DNA of 64,000 nucleotides from NCBI RefSeq assembly GCF_000002235.5, contig NW_022145613.1:8556429-8620428 (forward strand), written 5' to 3'. The stretch is from Strongylocentrotus purpuratus. Lineage: Eukaryota > Echinodermata > Echinoidea > Camarodonta > Strongylocentrotidae. The translations under genes and the position numbers were made by a program. The notes under the pieces were generated by a model. It was given only the letters and a program-made list of their open reading frames with translations, did no database searches and had not been told where the DNA came from. Shown one piece after another: positions 34,501-46,689 of this stretch (position 1 is the first letter of the stretch; each line of letters starts with the position of its first letter).

Positions 34501-37500
34501 AAATTATTAAAAAATCGGATGAGAAATAATTAAGTAATGATTTTTTTTATACTTTTCTCATATCTCACACTTCTTAACAAGTCCCTATGAATACTCAATG
34601 GGCCGAAGTGATAATGTCATCGCGTCACAATTTTCTTTTGATTTCATTGAAAAATAAATACAAAAATATCATTTTCAGGAAAACTAAACTAAATCCGCCA
34701 TTCTCACATCTCCCAAAATGAGAAATCATGTCTATTCTGTCAAAGTTTGACGCAGGGTTACATTTTTCCACCATATCATACATTAACTGTGTAATAAATT
34801 GTGACGAGATGACATCATCACTTCACCTTATTGACCCTAATGAATATTCATAGGGACTGGTCGAGTAGTGTTTTTCTGAAAACTAAAAAGAAATCATAAC
34901 TTCATTATTTCTCATCCAATTTTTATGATTTTTGAACCATTTTGTAGGGGAAATTTTTGTGCTTTTTATGAAAATCAATTATTTTTGGTCCAGAGAACTC
35001 TTTTGAATCAACATTTCAACTCATGAAATTCTTTATGATTGCAGGTGGCAGCATGGGAGGATCCTCAGCTGGGCGTGGGTCATCCAGTGGTGGGTTGATT
35101 TCAAGTACTTCATCTACCAGCGCGGGTTTTGATTTATCTACTTCTGCAAGTAGTTCATTCCATGGAGAAGGTAGAGCTTTAGTGTGTACAATGTTGCACC
35201 ATTACCATTTTCTTCTTGTACCCATATCTTTGTAATTTGAATCATTTGGCAGTGTTCCACTAATATTATTTGGAATTAAGCCCAACTTTAAGAATTTGCA
35301 TCTCCCTTTTCTTAGAATACTATGATATCTTATATTCATGTGAGAATTATTTCTTGACCAAAATAAAACATTGGTCGTACTCCTGCAAATCTAGAGTTAC
35401 GGTCTGAACTATTCGATTAATGCCCATTGTTTTGTCACAAGTATACATTTGCATTCATTGACCATTAAAAAGCCGGGGTGGGGGGGGGGGGTGACACTAA
35501 GTGCCCCCCTCCCACTGATCTCGGCCATGGATCGCGCAATCGCTGTGAAATTTTGCATCGAGTCAAGCATTTAATCTACAAAATTGAATTGTCAATTTTT
35601 CAAAGATATTTTGATTGTTATCAATTAATTTATGCTAATTCACGTCTAAGTAATATTTGTCGTCCTAAATCTCAAAATAAAGCATTGAAACTTCTGATTT
35701 TTGGTCTTCATGTTCTTTCTATCATTCTCAATGATTTCTCATGAAAAAAAATTGTGGGATCGAAATTGATTTCTTTTGTGTTTTTATTGTTTCTGAAAAT
35801 TTCTAATGTATTTCTTTGTTTTTGCAACCTTTTGTTTTTTTATTTGTTTGTTTTGGCGGGAAATTATTCCAAATCAATTTTCAGTCATAAACCCACAAAA
35901 ATCTAATCAATATCGTAACTTTTGGTGTAAATAATGCAAATTATCTAATTTCCTTCAAAAAGACAATTTGCTTTGGATTTTTACACAAAGTCAAAGTTTT
36001 AGCAATATTGCTGTTGACTATTTTAAAAGGGGCATGGCTTTGCGACCCTATACGCAGGCACGCTATATTTGGACTCAAAAGTTGCGCAAGTTGAGCCTAT
36101 ATTGATCAGTTGACTGACCTGCAGTTCTCGTTTTTCATGACAGGTGACAACATGGAAAGACCTGCTGCGACCAGATCCAATACATCATCTAAAGCTGAAT
36201 CGGTGACAAGTTCATCAGATACCGGTTTCAGTTGCAGCCAGCCTGCTCCTTCAAACAGTGGCAACCTGTCCGATGCTTCAGCCAGTTTTTCACGGGTCGA
36301 GAAAGGTGATAGGCTACTTTCTTAATTACTTTTTTTCCTCCACAATTTCCATGAAACTTCACTATATGAAATTGTACATATCTCTCAACTAAAGATGAGT
36401 GTTTAGGTATTACTATTAGTAGAATAAACCCTGTCAAACAAAAACTTTTTGACAAAGTTGCATTTTGAAACAGCGCAATAGCCAGAAGGATCGACTCTTG
36501 TGATTGTTCAACTTTCATGATGTAGGCATCATTTGCATGTTAATTTCAATGCAAATCTGTTGAGCAAAATTAGATTTCATTGTTGTTTTAATGGTATATT
36601 CTCAGTGTTAAAAGTATAATGGAGGAAAAATCACTTTATTAAAATATGTAGAACGAAAACAAAGTAAAGTTATTTATTTCTCATCATTAGAGCGCAAGTA
36701 CACAAGGTGGGCAAGGGAAGAACAAAGGAAGGTGGAAGAACATTTTCGACTCTATATCCGCGGAGAAGCCCCCAAGAAACTTCCAGGTGTGTATGTGTAA
36801 AACAATCTCTCCCCGCCAGCAGTGCCAAACATTTTGTTGATTGACTTATTACAAACACGATAAATCCAATAATTCCCATATGAGTTTCCCAAAAACTTTT
36901 AGAGTAAAATCAACGGAGCTCAAGACGCAACGCGACGTGACGTGACGCGACTCAAAATACTCAATCCTTAGGTTTTCAAGTCTTTTGTCCGTCCGTCCCG
37001 TTTTTATTTCATTGTTCTCAAGAACCATGTGATGGTTTGACATACCTGCCAACTATTATGATTCTGGCGTAAACTTTACGATTTCTCCTTGTAGATTACG
37101 CTTTACGAATCAGTGTTGAAATATTACAATTTTCTGATTTTTTGAGTATTGTTATACTTGTAATGGCTGGAGTGAAGACTAAAATTCTCGTGTGTTGTGA
37201 AGCAGTTATGCACGATACTGTCCTCCGTGATTGTCTGTCAAAAAGGTTACTTTTTTTCCTCTGAGGTTGGCAGGCATTGTTTGAGATCAAAACTTGGTGT
37301 GAGGGTATAATATGGGGGGGGGGGGCACAATACTTTGATCTGATTTTGATCTGATCGAAATATATAAAATATTCAGGCAATAGTTGCAGTATGCGAGAAG
37401 GCGGAAGCATTCAATTCAAGTGAACGTCATTTAAAAGAGCTTTGTAAAGATTGTGAGCTCATGTTATAGTATGCGTCGCAGACAGGTTGATCGATTCTTT

Positions 37501-38039
37501 TGTAAGCTACCCAGTACTTTTTCAAACTTAAAGAAACCTATTTGCTAGAAGTATCATGTGGCATACAGTAAAACTACTCAGTTTCACAGATCACTCAAAA
37601 TCCTATAATATTATTGACCTGAAGTCACTCAATAAGATATTTTTTTCTTTTAAAACAATCTAAATGTGATATGTTGTATTTGTCTTTTTTTTTGGGGGGG
37701 GGGTGGGGGGGTGGGGTGTTAAATTCTCAAATTTGGCATGTGTGTATAAGTATGTAAGTACATGATTTTGTAAACTTGTTGTACAAGCAAACAAAGAATC
37801 TTAGATTTTAGCCCCAACTTTTAAAGTTTAATGTTGTTTTCACAGTGCAGTCATGCTTTGTGTTCTTCAATATGATTAAGTATCATCTTAACTTTTGTTT
37901 ATTGATTATAGGGAAGAGAGAGATCATGGAATTCCTGCGAGCGAACCCATCATTCCCTCACCCCTACGGTACAGTACGGAACAAACTCATGAATGATGTG
38001 TATAATAAAAGGGAAAAGAAGTCACTTGAGATACATTGA
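25595..38039 (+). CDS. Gene 2: SET-like - zinc finger - tyrosine recombinase fusion protein
   Basis: Predicted exons: 25595-25633, 26725-26830, 28501-28654, 30046-33830, 35045-35170, 36144-36305, 36691-36786, 37912-38039. Phases match at every junction, giving 1531 aa. The start is the ATG right after a CAG acceptor (MDKRHPKMAHRPK). The SET-like domain (about 60-155) reads GNGLFATKTFQKDTFIVEYG, then THC/IDAYDS, GRYANDAKG (canonical NH is ND here) and IRYDYGNPNAPW. Residues about 167-679 are 19 x 27-residue repeats. Zinc fingers: CIYC...H-x4-H (about 822) and CGTC...H-x3-C (about 901). Recombinase: RLWSKQKKK, MRRLASLY, ARRGGEP (R about 1179), NRHRIS (about 1305), HLGHS (about 1330), NIYQ (Y about 1339). 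Ser-rich exons and RKYTRWAREEQRKVEEHF close the protein. It is a paralog of gene 1, 7.4 kb downstream of it on the same strand. Methylation activity is doubtful; DNA-binding or recombinase-derived function is inferred. Confidence 0.85.
25762..26281. mobile_element. TTAA-flanked foldback MITE, copy B (gene 2 intron)
   Basis: The ends TTAAGGGAAATTACACCCAG and, at the far side, CTGGGTGTAATTCCCCTTTAA minus one base are inverted repeats with TTAA at both tips. TTAA is the target of piggyBac-type elements (family knowledge). Inner sequence includes the core GTCCGATTTTGCTCAAAT. Noncoding, same family as 40791-41388. Confidence 0.8.
27186..27756. mobile_element. TTAA-flanked foldback MITE, related family (gene 2 intron)
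   Basis: Ends TTAAAGGGAAACCCACCC and GGGTTGGTTCCCCTTTAA form inverted repeats with further pairing (GGAATTATCGTG / CACGATAATTCC). Inside it has the shared core TTGAGCATAATCAGACAATC near one end and CGATTTTGCTCAAATTTG near the other. Confidence 0.75.
27792..28343. mobile_element. TTAA-flanked foldback MITE, third variant (gene 2 intron)
   Basis: It begins TTAAAGGAGAAAGAAACCCT and ends near ATATTAA with AAATCCAGGTTTTC as the inverted counterpart; the terminal pairing is imperfect. The GAGCAAAATCGGATAATCC core near 27875 and its complement near 28245 link it to the other copies. Confidence 0.65.
30245..31783 (+). repeat. 81-bp coding minisatellite in gene 2, 19 copies with an 8-unit higher order
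   Basis: Exactly 19 x 81 bp with no indels. Each unit encodes 27 residues beginning ISKAPEPTPADTLIQ and ending TVTSPVEPVQV. Variant residues (P/S at position 7, T/A/M before SP, V/D after SP) follow the same order in units 1-8 (30245-30892) and 9-16 (30893-31540), so an eight-unit block of 648 bp was itself duplicated. Units 17-19 follow, then a broken echo ISKAPYES. It sits at the same place, just after the SET domain, as the unrelated 48-bp array in gene 1. Confidence 0.95.
34440..35010. mobile_element. Foldback element in gene 2 intron
   Basis: The left part (TTTTTCCCCTACAAAATGGT with GAGAAATAATTAAGTAATGA) pairs in reverse with the right part (CATTATTTCTCATCC then ACCATTTTGTAGGGGAAATT). 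Symmetric ATGAATA..CATAGGGACT phrases lie nearer the centre. It is an imperfect palindrome of about 570 bp, noncoding. Confidence 0.7.
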
Positions 38040-39376
38040 ACTTTTGCTGCCAGTTCTTTAGAAACCATTGGCCAAAGAGAGTTAAGGAATAATCAAAATG
38101 GAAAACCGTGTCTTGAACCTGGTTTTCATATTTTGGGGAAAAAAGAGACACAGGAAGACCCCTGCTTGACCGAGTTTGCCCATAGGTAGAGACATAATAG
38201 AAATACATATGATTGAAAATCATCTTCAGCTCTCTGCCTTTGCACAAAATCTTGGTGAAAGATTTCTTCCCGCCCCTCCCAAATACGGCCGGAAAAGACA
38301 AGTTTGCCGGGGGGGGGGGGTCAAAATTGGATGATGACATGTTATGTATAGTAGTCTCGATTCACTTCATCGATTTATCCAATTTACTTGATGCAAATGG
38401 ATCCTAAATTGATTCACAAAATCGCAAAAACAGTCACAAATTGATACTCTAATGGAGTTGAAAAATAGATATAATGACCATAGATAATGACAGATTCATG
38501 ACATTTCCTCACGTAACTTTCCATAAAAAGTGTTATAAACTGCAAGTTTGATGTCCCCTTTTGAAACGAACCGTCATAATTTATTCAGGACACAACAATA
38601 ACACTGTATTTATCGGTCAAGAATGTAGAGCATCTTCATGAAGAATAGGGCATTCCAGCTAAGAGTGAATGGAAAGCCGACGAGGCCGGTGAACTGAACA
38701 ATAGCATGGCACGTTTGGTGAATAAATTAGGAGCATCGGCAAATTCTGTCAAAAAGCGATCACCAAATTTAATATACATTCATAGCACAGCTTGTATATA
38801 TAAATCCAGCCATTGGGGGAATAAACATCGTTATAATCCATATCATGAGGGGAATTTGGCGTTTAGAGAAATTTCATAAAATGACATTTAGTTGTATGTT
38901 CCCTTATCTGAGCTTGTCATGTTTAGCTTTTACATGTAGGTCTATACAAGTTTTCATTTGGAAATTATTAGAGATTTTATGAATCAGTGTAAGGTTTATT
39001 TTCTTCAAGTACATAGATAAACTGTGTAAATCAATCAAGTGAATCGGGACTGCGCTGTACATAACATGTCGTCATCAAATTTTAAACTCCCCGCGAATTT
39101 GCATTTCGCGGCCGTATTTGGGAGGGGGTGGGCAGTTAATATTTTTTCTTTTATTGCAGTAACAAAGACGAATTTAACATTCAGGTATCTGTATTTTGGT
39201 TTTACCCCTACTGAGCCCTAGATTGAAGCCATAGAGATTTTGGTCCAGCTGGGGTCTTGAAGTATGCTGGAGAATTGCAGGTTATCTATAAGAAAAGTAA
39301 GATTATAGCCCTTGAAAAAGTGTGAATTTCAAAAATCTGCATAAACCAAAGAGCTGTGCAAATTTATTACATAACT
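38040..39376. other. Downstream flank of gene 2, no further gene
   Basis: AT-rich DNA with copy 3 of the TGGGGGAATA repeat at 38810-38880 and a G run near 38311. The 39039-39221 region repeats a 'CATCAAATTTTAAACTCCCC'-like motif also seen inverted near 38290-38330 (GCCGGGGG...AAATTGGATGATGACATG). No exon recognised. Confidence 0.45.
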
Positions 39377-39587
39377 ACACGCTAAAAACACAAATGTTCG
39401 ATTAACATTTGAAAAGGGTGGAGGAGGGACAACATTTACAAATGGTAAATTTACACTTTGAAAATGTTGGATCCAACACTTGAATGATTATATCCAACAT
39501 TTTTAAAATGTAAATTTACCATTGGGAAAAGGTTGTTCCTCCTCCAACCTTTCAAATGTTAAGTTTAACATTTAGTTTTTAGAGTGT
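39377..39587. mobile_element. Short palindromic MITE (ACACTCTAAAAA-type ends)
   Basis: The left arm (GCTAAAAACACAAATGTT, AACATTTGAAAAGGGTGGAG) pairs with the right arm (CTCCAACCTTTCAAATGTT, AACATTTAGTTTTTAGAGTG) around a centre at about 39485. About 210 bp, noncoding. Confidence 0.75.
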
Positions 39588-39589
39588 AT

Positions 39590-40790
39590 GTTTAATCCCT
39601 GCACAAAATGTGATATCTTCATAACTGATGAATAAAGCTGAATAGAAGCAAGACTTATGAGCTTCAATACTAAAAACTGGAGTAATGCAACAGTCACAAA
39701 CGGGATTAATCCAGTAAACATGGTAAAAGTAAGCTAGTAAAGTGTGAAAAATTTGAACATGACCAAAGTTTCTCTCTGCCATATTACAGCCCCCAGATTC
39801 CACTAGGAATTAACCCATTGACTAAAAAATTATCAGCCAGGGTTTGAACCTCGGAAAGAGGATTTCTGCAATTTCAGTTACACCTTTTTTATTTTGAATC
39901 GGGTAGTAGTATGTGAAAAAGTTAAAAATAGTAAAAAATATTCAAAATTACATGATTCTGAGAAGTAAATGTATTTATCAATGTTTCATTTGACATCAGG
40001 AAACCATGAGAGTATTCCCCCAAATGTAAGATTTTACGACTTAAGTTATGAGGTATTTGCTACATTCCTTGAAACTGGTAAACCCGTTTTCCGTCTCATA
40101 TAGACTCCACTGTAAACGGGTATACCCGTTTCTCGTAGTCAAACACGGGTTACTATGCGGTTTAATGTGGCGTTTTTTAGTTTGTTTGGCTCAAATCGGG
40201 TTGACAGATCTTTCATTTCATATGGACCCAGTACGAATTCAAATGCTGGCTGTGTGTGACTGTAGCATAAAGGATACTTTGATTTTCACAAGTTAGCATT
40301 GCCTACACCTATTCAATTTTAATGCCTGCTAACTTGTATTGATTTTTCATACCCTTGTTATCACATATGGCCCAAAACGAAAATCTAAATATATATCATA
40401 TATTTTATGATGGTGCTTCTGTTATTTTCTTCAGATGTGGAAAAACACCCACAAAAAAACTTACAAACCAAGATTCTCTTAGTGACAATATTTGTCAATC
40501 ACTGCTTAAAGTGTCTATTTAACATCATAGAAGTTCACTTTGAAAAATGGCAAAACTTTGATGTCTAAACTTCAAAGTATTAGTCAGCTGGATCAATAAA
40601 TCCTAGCATAATTAAAATAAACCATAACAATATGTCTTGTATGGCACAGAATTTTGCACTTATGAGGCGCTAAAAGATTTATCAAGTAATTTTTGTAGGA
40701 CTTAATTTGAACATTATTTTTTTTTTACAAAGAGTACCAGTTGCGTGCATAGAATCATGCATTTGAAACATTCGTAAATAGCCAACACTA
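39590..40790. other. Unassigned intergenic DNA
   Basis: No gene. A small inverted motif ('AAACGGGTATACCCGTTT', 40114-40131) and its neighbour TAAACCCGTTTTCCG are the only structure I noticed. Confidence 0.45.
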
Positions 40791-41388
40791 TTAAAGGGGA
40801 ATTACACCCAGACATTAATGTGTGGTCAGATAATGAAGAAAAATAAGATGAACACACTGTCAAAAATTGAGCAAAATCGGATAATCCATTCAAAAGTTAT
40901 GAATTTTCAAAGTTATCATTTCCACCAGTGATTGGCATCCTTGAATTGGCAAATTATAGCCAATTAGCATAATCTGTGATGTCATACATGGAGAACTCCT
41001 CATTCACTTTGTACATGAATTTATTAAAAATGGATCAATATCATATTTTCAAATGAGGAATCAACACCATTCTTTCTGGAATGCTTGCAGAATTGATGTG
41101 GCTATATCATATTTATCTGAAAAAACACAATTTTGTCTACTTTTCGGGAAAAAGAGGAAAATGTGAAATTTTGTGTACAAAGTGAATGGAGAGTTCTCCA
41201 TGTTGGCAGCCATTTTGCGCCTGTACGTTGCCAATTCAAGGAGCCCATGTGTGGTGTAAATCAAAACTTTGGAAAGTCATAACTTTTGAACGGATAATCC
41301 GATTTTGTTCAAATTTTAACAGCTTGTTCATCTTATTTCTCTTCATTTACTGACTGCACAGTAATGTCTGGGTGTAATTCCCCTTTAA
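40791..41388. mobile_element. TTAA-flanked foldback MITE, copy A
   Basis: TTAAAGGGGAATTACACCCA at the left and its complement at the right extend as about 37-bp inverted repeats (with CAGACATTAATGTG / GTAATGTCTG). The whole 598 bp folds back on itself, with GAGCAAAATCGGATAATCC and ATAATCCGATTTTGTTCAAA as inner partners. The tips are TTAA. It is related to 25762-26281. Confidence 0.85.
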
Positions 41389-41624
41389 ACAGACACTTTA
41401 ATTATTGAATAATGTACCTGACAAAAGACACTGTAATAAGCATTTGGCATTGCCAGGATTGTACAATATTTTGTCACACAATGACTTATTTGTGCATTTT
41501 GTTGTCCCCGCTTACTAGAGGATATATTATTTAGGGACCACTTATTTCTGTTGAGCATTTTCTCATGGTTATGTTTCAAATGTTTATTGTAACTTTGATT
41601 CTCCACAGTGCAGAAAATAATAAT

Positions 41625-43606
41625 GATGTGTTGTGTTTAGCCTTTTAATATTTGAATATGGAAAGATAAACAGACCAACCTTGTAGTTTGGTCTGGGGAA
41701 AATGCTACTTATATTCTCTGTAGCAAAGCCCAGGCAGTCACTTCATAAGCCAGAGACCTTGGCTCAATTGATTGTGTTGGGAAATAATGTGATGAATGGA
41801 GAAAAGAATGTTTGGAAAATAAGGTGCCATAAGGGGAAGATACAAAATGAGAAGTATTTTGCTCTAGGGAGAAAGATATATGTATTTTTAAAAAAAGGTG
41901 CTTAGGAAAATAATGTGCCATAGGGAGAAAACATGGATAGAGCAACCTGGGTTCAATTATTGGTAGAGACCAAATGTTCTTCCAATGCTACCTTTTCCAG
42001 GATGACGAAATGAAGGAATAGTTATTTTTAGGTTCACACCAGTTCAGTTTTTTTTTTTTTTACATTTTAATAACATACAGATTGATTTTAAGGAGAAGCT
42101 TAAGGAAAAAGAGGGCTTGCTGATGTAAGCCAGTACTTAATCAAAAGTATGTTTGTTTTTTGTCTGTTAAAATAGTTGTTTTCTGAGTTACACTGTTAAT
42201 CACAGTAATTATGAGCTCTTCCAGACCGAAGATCAAGATGAAGCCTTTGCAATTACGTGGTGTCCAACGTCCGTCCACAAAAATACTCAATGTCGAACAA
42301 ATAATACTCAATGTCGAACAAATAATACTCAATGTCGAATCTGTTTGCTCCATATGATAGTACTAAGTGGAAGCTTTGAAACCACTATGCAAAATTAAAA
42401 AAAAATAATTAGACATTTTTTTCCTGAAAGATAGACACACATAATTCACTAAATTCCCTGTTTAAATATATTGTTTATATTCATGATATACGTATCATTT
42501 TTCGCAACCTAATTTATTCCTAATTTGACTTTACGGTGTTAGTTAAGCTTAGCTATGTATGATTTATTCGTTCATTTTTTATTACTGATTAAGTTGTTCA
42601 TGTTTGATATGTTTGATGTGTTGTGTTTAGCCTTTTAATATTTGAATATGGAAAGATAAACAGACCAACCTTGTAGTTTGGTCTGGGGAAAATGCTACTT
42701 ATATTCTCTGTAGCAAAGCCCAGGCAGTCACTTCATAAGCCAGAGACCTTGGCTCAATTGATTGTGTTGGGAAATAATGTGATGAATGGAGAAAGGAATG
42801 TTTGGAAAATAAGGTGCCATAAGGGGAAGATACAAAATGAGAAGTATTTTGCTCTAGGGAGAAAGATACATGTATTTTTAAAAAAAAGGTGCTTAGGAAA
42901 ATAATGTGCCATAGGGAGAAAACATGGATAGAGAAACCTGGGTTCAATTATTGGCAGAGACCAAATGTTCTTCCAATGCTACCTTTTCCAGGATGACGAA
43001 ATGAAGGAATAGTTATTTTTAGGTTCACACCAGTTCAGTTTTTTTTTTTTTTTTACATTTTAATAACATACAGATTGATTTTAAGGAGAAGCTTAAGGAA
43101 AAAGAGGGCTTGCTGATGTAAGCCAGTACTTAATCAAAAGTATGTTTGTTTTTTGTCTGTTAAAATAGTTGTTTTCTGAGTTACACTGTTAATCACAGTA
43201 ATTATGAGCTCTTCCGACCGAAGATCAAGATGAAGCCTTTGCAATTACGTGGTGTCCAACGTCCGTCCACAAAAATACTCAATGTCGAACAAATAATACT
43301 CAAGGTCGAACAAATAATACTCAATGTCGAATCTGTTTGCTCCATATGATAGTACTAAGTGGAAGCTTTGAAAACACTATGCAAAATTAAAAAAAAATAA
43401 TTAGACATTTTTTTCCTGAAAGATAGACACACATAATTCACTAAATTCCCTGTTTAAATATATTGTTTATATTCATGATATACGTATCATTTTTCGCAAC
43501 CTAATTTATTCCTAATTTGACTTTACGGTGTTAGTTAAGCTTAGCTATGTATGATTTATTCGTTCATTTTTTATTACTGATTAAGTTGTTCATGTTTGAT
43601 ACGCAG
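41625..43606. repeat. Recent 990-bp head-to-tail tandem duplication
   Basis: 41625-42612 and 42615-43606 are near identical at an offset of 990 to about 992. Differences are a few substitutions and homopolymer length (T run near 42050 versus 43040; A run near 42886). Each copy includes a triplicated AATACTCAATGTCGAACAAAT phrase minus its last base (about 42286-42340, 43277-43331) and short minus-strand frames that are shadows. It looks recent. No gene product recognised. Confidence 0.9.
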
Positions 43607-43639
43607 TTAAATGGTGTCTTGATTAATGCTATCTATTTC

Positions 43640-43710
43640 TCCTTTCTATTAGCGCTTTGAAACTTATGTATAAAGCATTTTATAAATATTGTCTATTATT
43701 ATTATTAATT
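43640..43710 (+). repeat. Tail of a SINE/L2-type retroposon
   Basis: AGCGCTTTGAAAC, then AAGCATTTTATAAATATTG and ATT trinucleotides resembles the common 3' tail of L2/CR1-mobilised SINEs. Only the tail is visible. Confidence 0.45.
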
Positions 43711-44984
43711 TTGAAATTTGTGACCCGCCATAGCAAAAGCCCGCACTTGTCGGCATTCTACTAAACAGAGTAATGGGCCTCTGAAGGGGGAAAATGGTTG
43801 CGGGGACCATATTAAGAATTTTGGATTACTGAAAAGTAGGACGATTCGTGCTTCTTTTGCAAAAAGAATGGTCTCGAATTCCATGCCAAAGTGAAGTTAT
43901 TTGTGTTTTTATGAAACGATTCTATCTGGTTGTGCTTCTAAAACTATTACGATTTCATGAAAATTACGTTTAATGAAAGTAAAAACGACTACTTTTGATG
44001 CTTATGTCAGGGCCGTATTTTTTAGATGATCCCTGCATGTTTGGGATCGTCAGAAAGTTTGAGATTTGAAAATGAAAGTTACGATAAAACCTTGAATATC
44101 TCCATTTCAACATTTCGCGTATACACGCGTACAAATTGCTGTATCTTAGTAAGATATTTTCCAAACTGGATGAAAGGGGTATCAAATGAAAGCTAATTAG
44201 TTGCTCTCTCAAATGATATATAAAGCTCAAATTTGATTTTTGCCGACAAGTGCTGGGTTTTGCTATAGCCGGTCACATTTAGGTAAAATCATTTGTGCTA
44301 GATTTGTTTAAAAAAGATTATCTTCTCCATTCTTTGCCAATTTTTTTTGTTTTTTTTTTTGCTCTATATGATTGCACAAGGTGCACTTGGTGAAGAATTG
44401 TACCTTAATCAGATTTTGATGTTTTGCTTCCATATTAAAGGCATATATTTTCACTTCCATATTCTCCCATATTAAGGGCATATTATTTTCATCCTTTAGC
44501 AATGGTATCACACAAAATGTGCAAGTTACTCATATTGTGAGATACTGGATGAGCTCTACGTCGTTGATATTAAAGTTTTCCCTGTTTTTATTTGTTTTGT
44601 TGCTTGATGTTTTGTTGCTTGACGCTCTGTATGTTGGGGAATACAAGGGGGCATGTGGGAGAAATGGGGAAATATGGTGCTCTAGAGAGAAAGTAGATAT
44701 GTACTTGTATTGGGAAAAAGTGTCGTATGGGGAAAGATACACTGTGTGCAGAGAGGACAAGGGATTATGACAAAGTGAACAATTTCTATTGAAGCATTCA
44801 CAATAGCTCTAGCACACAAATAATTTCTTTCCATATTATAGTCCCTAAAAACGCTGAACAGGTGTCTCACCTGGTCACCGAATTAAAAGGAAATATGCTT
44901 TCTTTTGTTTGCTAGAGCCCTTGTGAACGCTTGAATAGAGGTTGTTTATTTTGTCAAATTCCTTTGTCCTCTCTGCCTTATATA
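43711..44984. other. Unassigned DNA
   Basis: No gene. 44600-44770 has a GGGAAA / GGGGAAA-rich character reminiscent of the 990-bp repeat at 41.7-41.9 kb (phrases such as GCTCTAG(A/G)GAGAAAG occur in both), suggesting a diverged related repeat. Confidence 0.4.
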
Positions 44985-46150
44985 TTAATGATGAGAGTGA
45001 TGATAGCAATGATGATAGTAATGATGATATAGGCCTTATGGTATTTATGATAAAGAAGAAGATTGTGTAGTGGTGATAAAAATAGTCGTAACGATGATGA
45101 TGATAAAGATGAGCATGGTAGTAGTGATGATGACGATGTTGATAATAACGATAATGATGCTAAAATGGTTAATGGTGATGATGTGATTGATCCTTATGAT
45201 GTGATAGCGATATGAAAATGATTATGGTGATGTGACGAATAAAAAGACGATAGCGATGATGTGATGTTAAAATGATGATGATTTTGTACATGATGATGCT
45301 CCTAAAGGATATTGGAAATAAAATGATGATGAAGATCATGATGAAGGTGATGATGATAATGACGCTAAAGATGGTTATGATGATGAAAAAATGTGTTAAT
45401 TTTGATGATGATAATGGTGATGATATTGATGACGATAACGATGATGATAAAACTGATGTTTATAAATGATGATGATGATGATGAGGATGATATTGAATAT
45501 GATGATGTTCATGAAAATGAGTGATGACAATTGTAATGTTAATGATGATTATAATTATGATGATGATAAAGCCTATGGTGTTGATGATGGAGATCATGGT
45601 AATAACGATAATAAGATAATAACAATTATGGTGAGAATGATGGTGTTGATCATAAAAATATGGATGAAATGTTAACTATCAACATAATTGAGACGATGAA
45701 GTTGATAATGATGATTGAAATGATGATAATGCTGAAGCTGATAATATGATGATGATGATGGTTTTGATAATGTTGATGATGACAAAGGTGCTTGTATTAG
45801 AGAGGGTAAATTGATTATAATGAAAATGAATATGTTGATGCTAATGTTGATAGTACAGATGATCTGATGATGTTCATGGTAATGATACTTAGTATGGAGA
45901 TAATGATGATGATCGTGGAATTAATACAGTTGACGGTGGTGATACTCATGATAATGATTATAAAGATAATAATGAAGATGATTTCGATAGAGGTTATGAT
46001 GATCATAATGTAATGATAAAAAGTGATGTTTGGATGTTGATAGTGTTGACAGAGATATTGATGATAATGCTGATGAGGATAGTGATAATAAAATAGAACG
46101 ATCATTATAGAAAATATGATGATGAAGCAGCGATGATCATGATGATGATC
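44985..46150 (+). repeat. GATGAT-type degenerate microsatellite, 1.1 kb
   Basis: Almost continuous GAT/GATGAT/AATGATGAT repeats with drift. The Asp- or Met-rich open frames within are by-products of the triplet period. Confidence 0.95.
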
Positions 46151-46159
46151 ATGATCGGC

Positions 46160-46682
46160 AGCCCTCCCCCTCTTCTTTCAAAGCGTTGGCAATGTAGGCG
46201 CCCCCTCTTCTTTCAAAGCGTTGGCAACGTAAGCGCCCCCTCTTCTTTCAAAGCGTTGGCAACGTAGGCGCCACCTCTTCTTTCAAAGCGTTGGCAACGT
46301 AGGCGCCCCCTCTTCTTTCAAAGCGTTGGCAACGTAGGCGCCACCTCTTCTTTCAAAGCGTTGGCAACGTAGGCGCCCCCTCTTCTTTCAAAGCGTTGGC
46401 AACGTAGGCGCCCCCTCTTCTTTCAAAGCGTTGGCATCGTAGGCGCCCCTCTTCTTTCAAAGCGTTGGCAACGTAGGCGCCCACTCTTCTTTCAAAGCGT
46501 TGGCAACGTAGGCGCCCACTCTTCTTTCAAAGCGTTGGCAACGTAGGCGCCCCTTCTTCTTTCAAAGCGTTGGCAACGTAGGCAACCCCCCCCCCCCCTC
46601 CTCTTTCAAAGTGTTGGCAACGTAGGCACCCCCTCTTCTTTCAAAGCGTTGGAAACGTAGGCAAGCCCCCCCCCCCCCCCTC
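46160..46682 (+). repeat. 35-bp minisatellite, about 14 copies
   Basis: Unit contains CTCTTCTTTCAAAGCGTTGG followed by CAACGTAGGCGCCCC. Around 14 units occur, the last ones interrupted by expanded C runs (near 46590 and 46670). It directly abuts the GATGAT tract. Confidence 0.95.
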
Positions 46683-46689
46683 TTCTAAC

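Noticed and set aside
41709-42947. Pair of similar minus-strand frames (78 and 82 aa) in the 990-bp duplication
   Set aside because: Similarity between them only reflects the DNA duplication; the frames have no recognisable motif and overlap equal + strand frames.
45272-45675. Met/Asp-rich proteins in the GATGAT tract
   Set aside because: They are translation products of a trinucleotide-like simple repeat without splice or start context.
46160-46682. CRISPR array
   Set aside because: The 35-bp units are directly adjacent without unique spacers and the genome is eukaryotic; it is a minisatellite.
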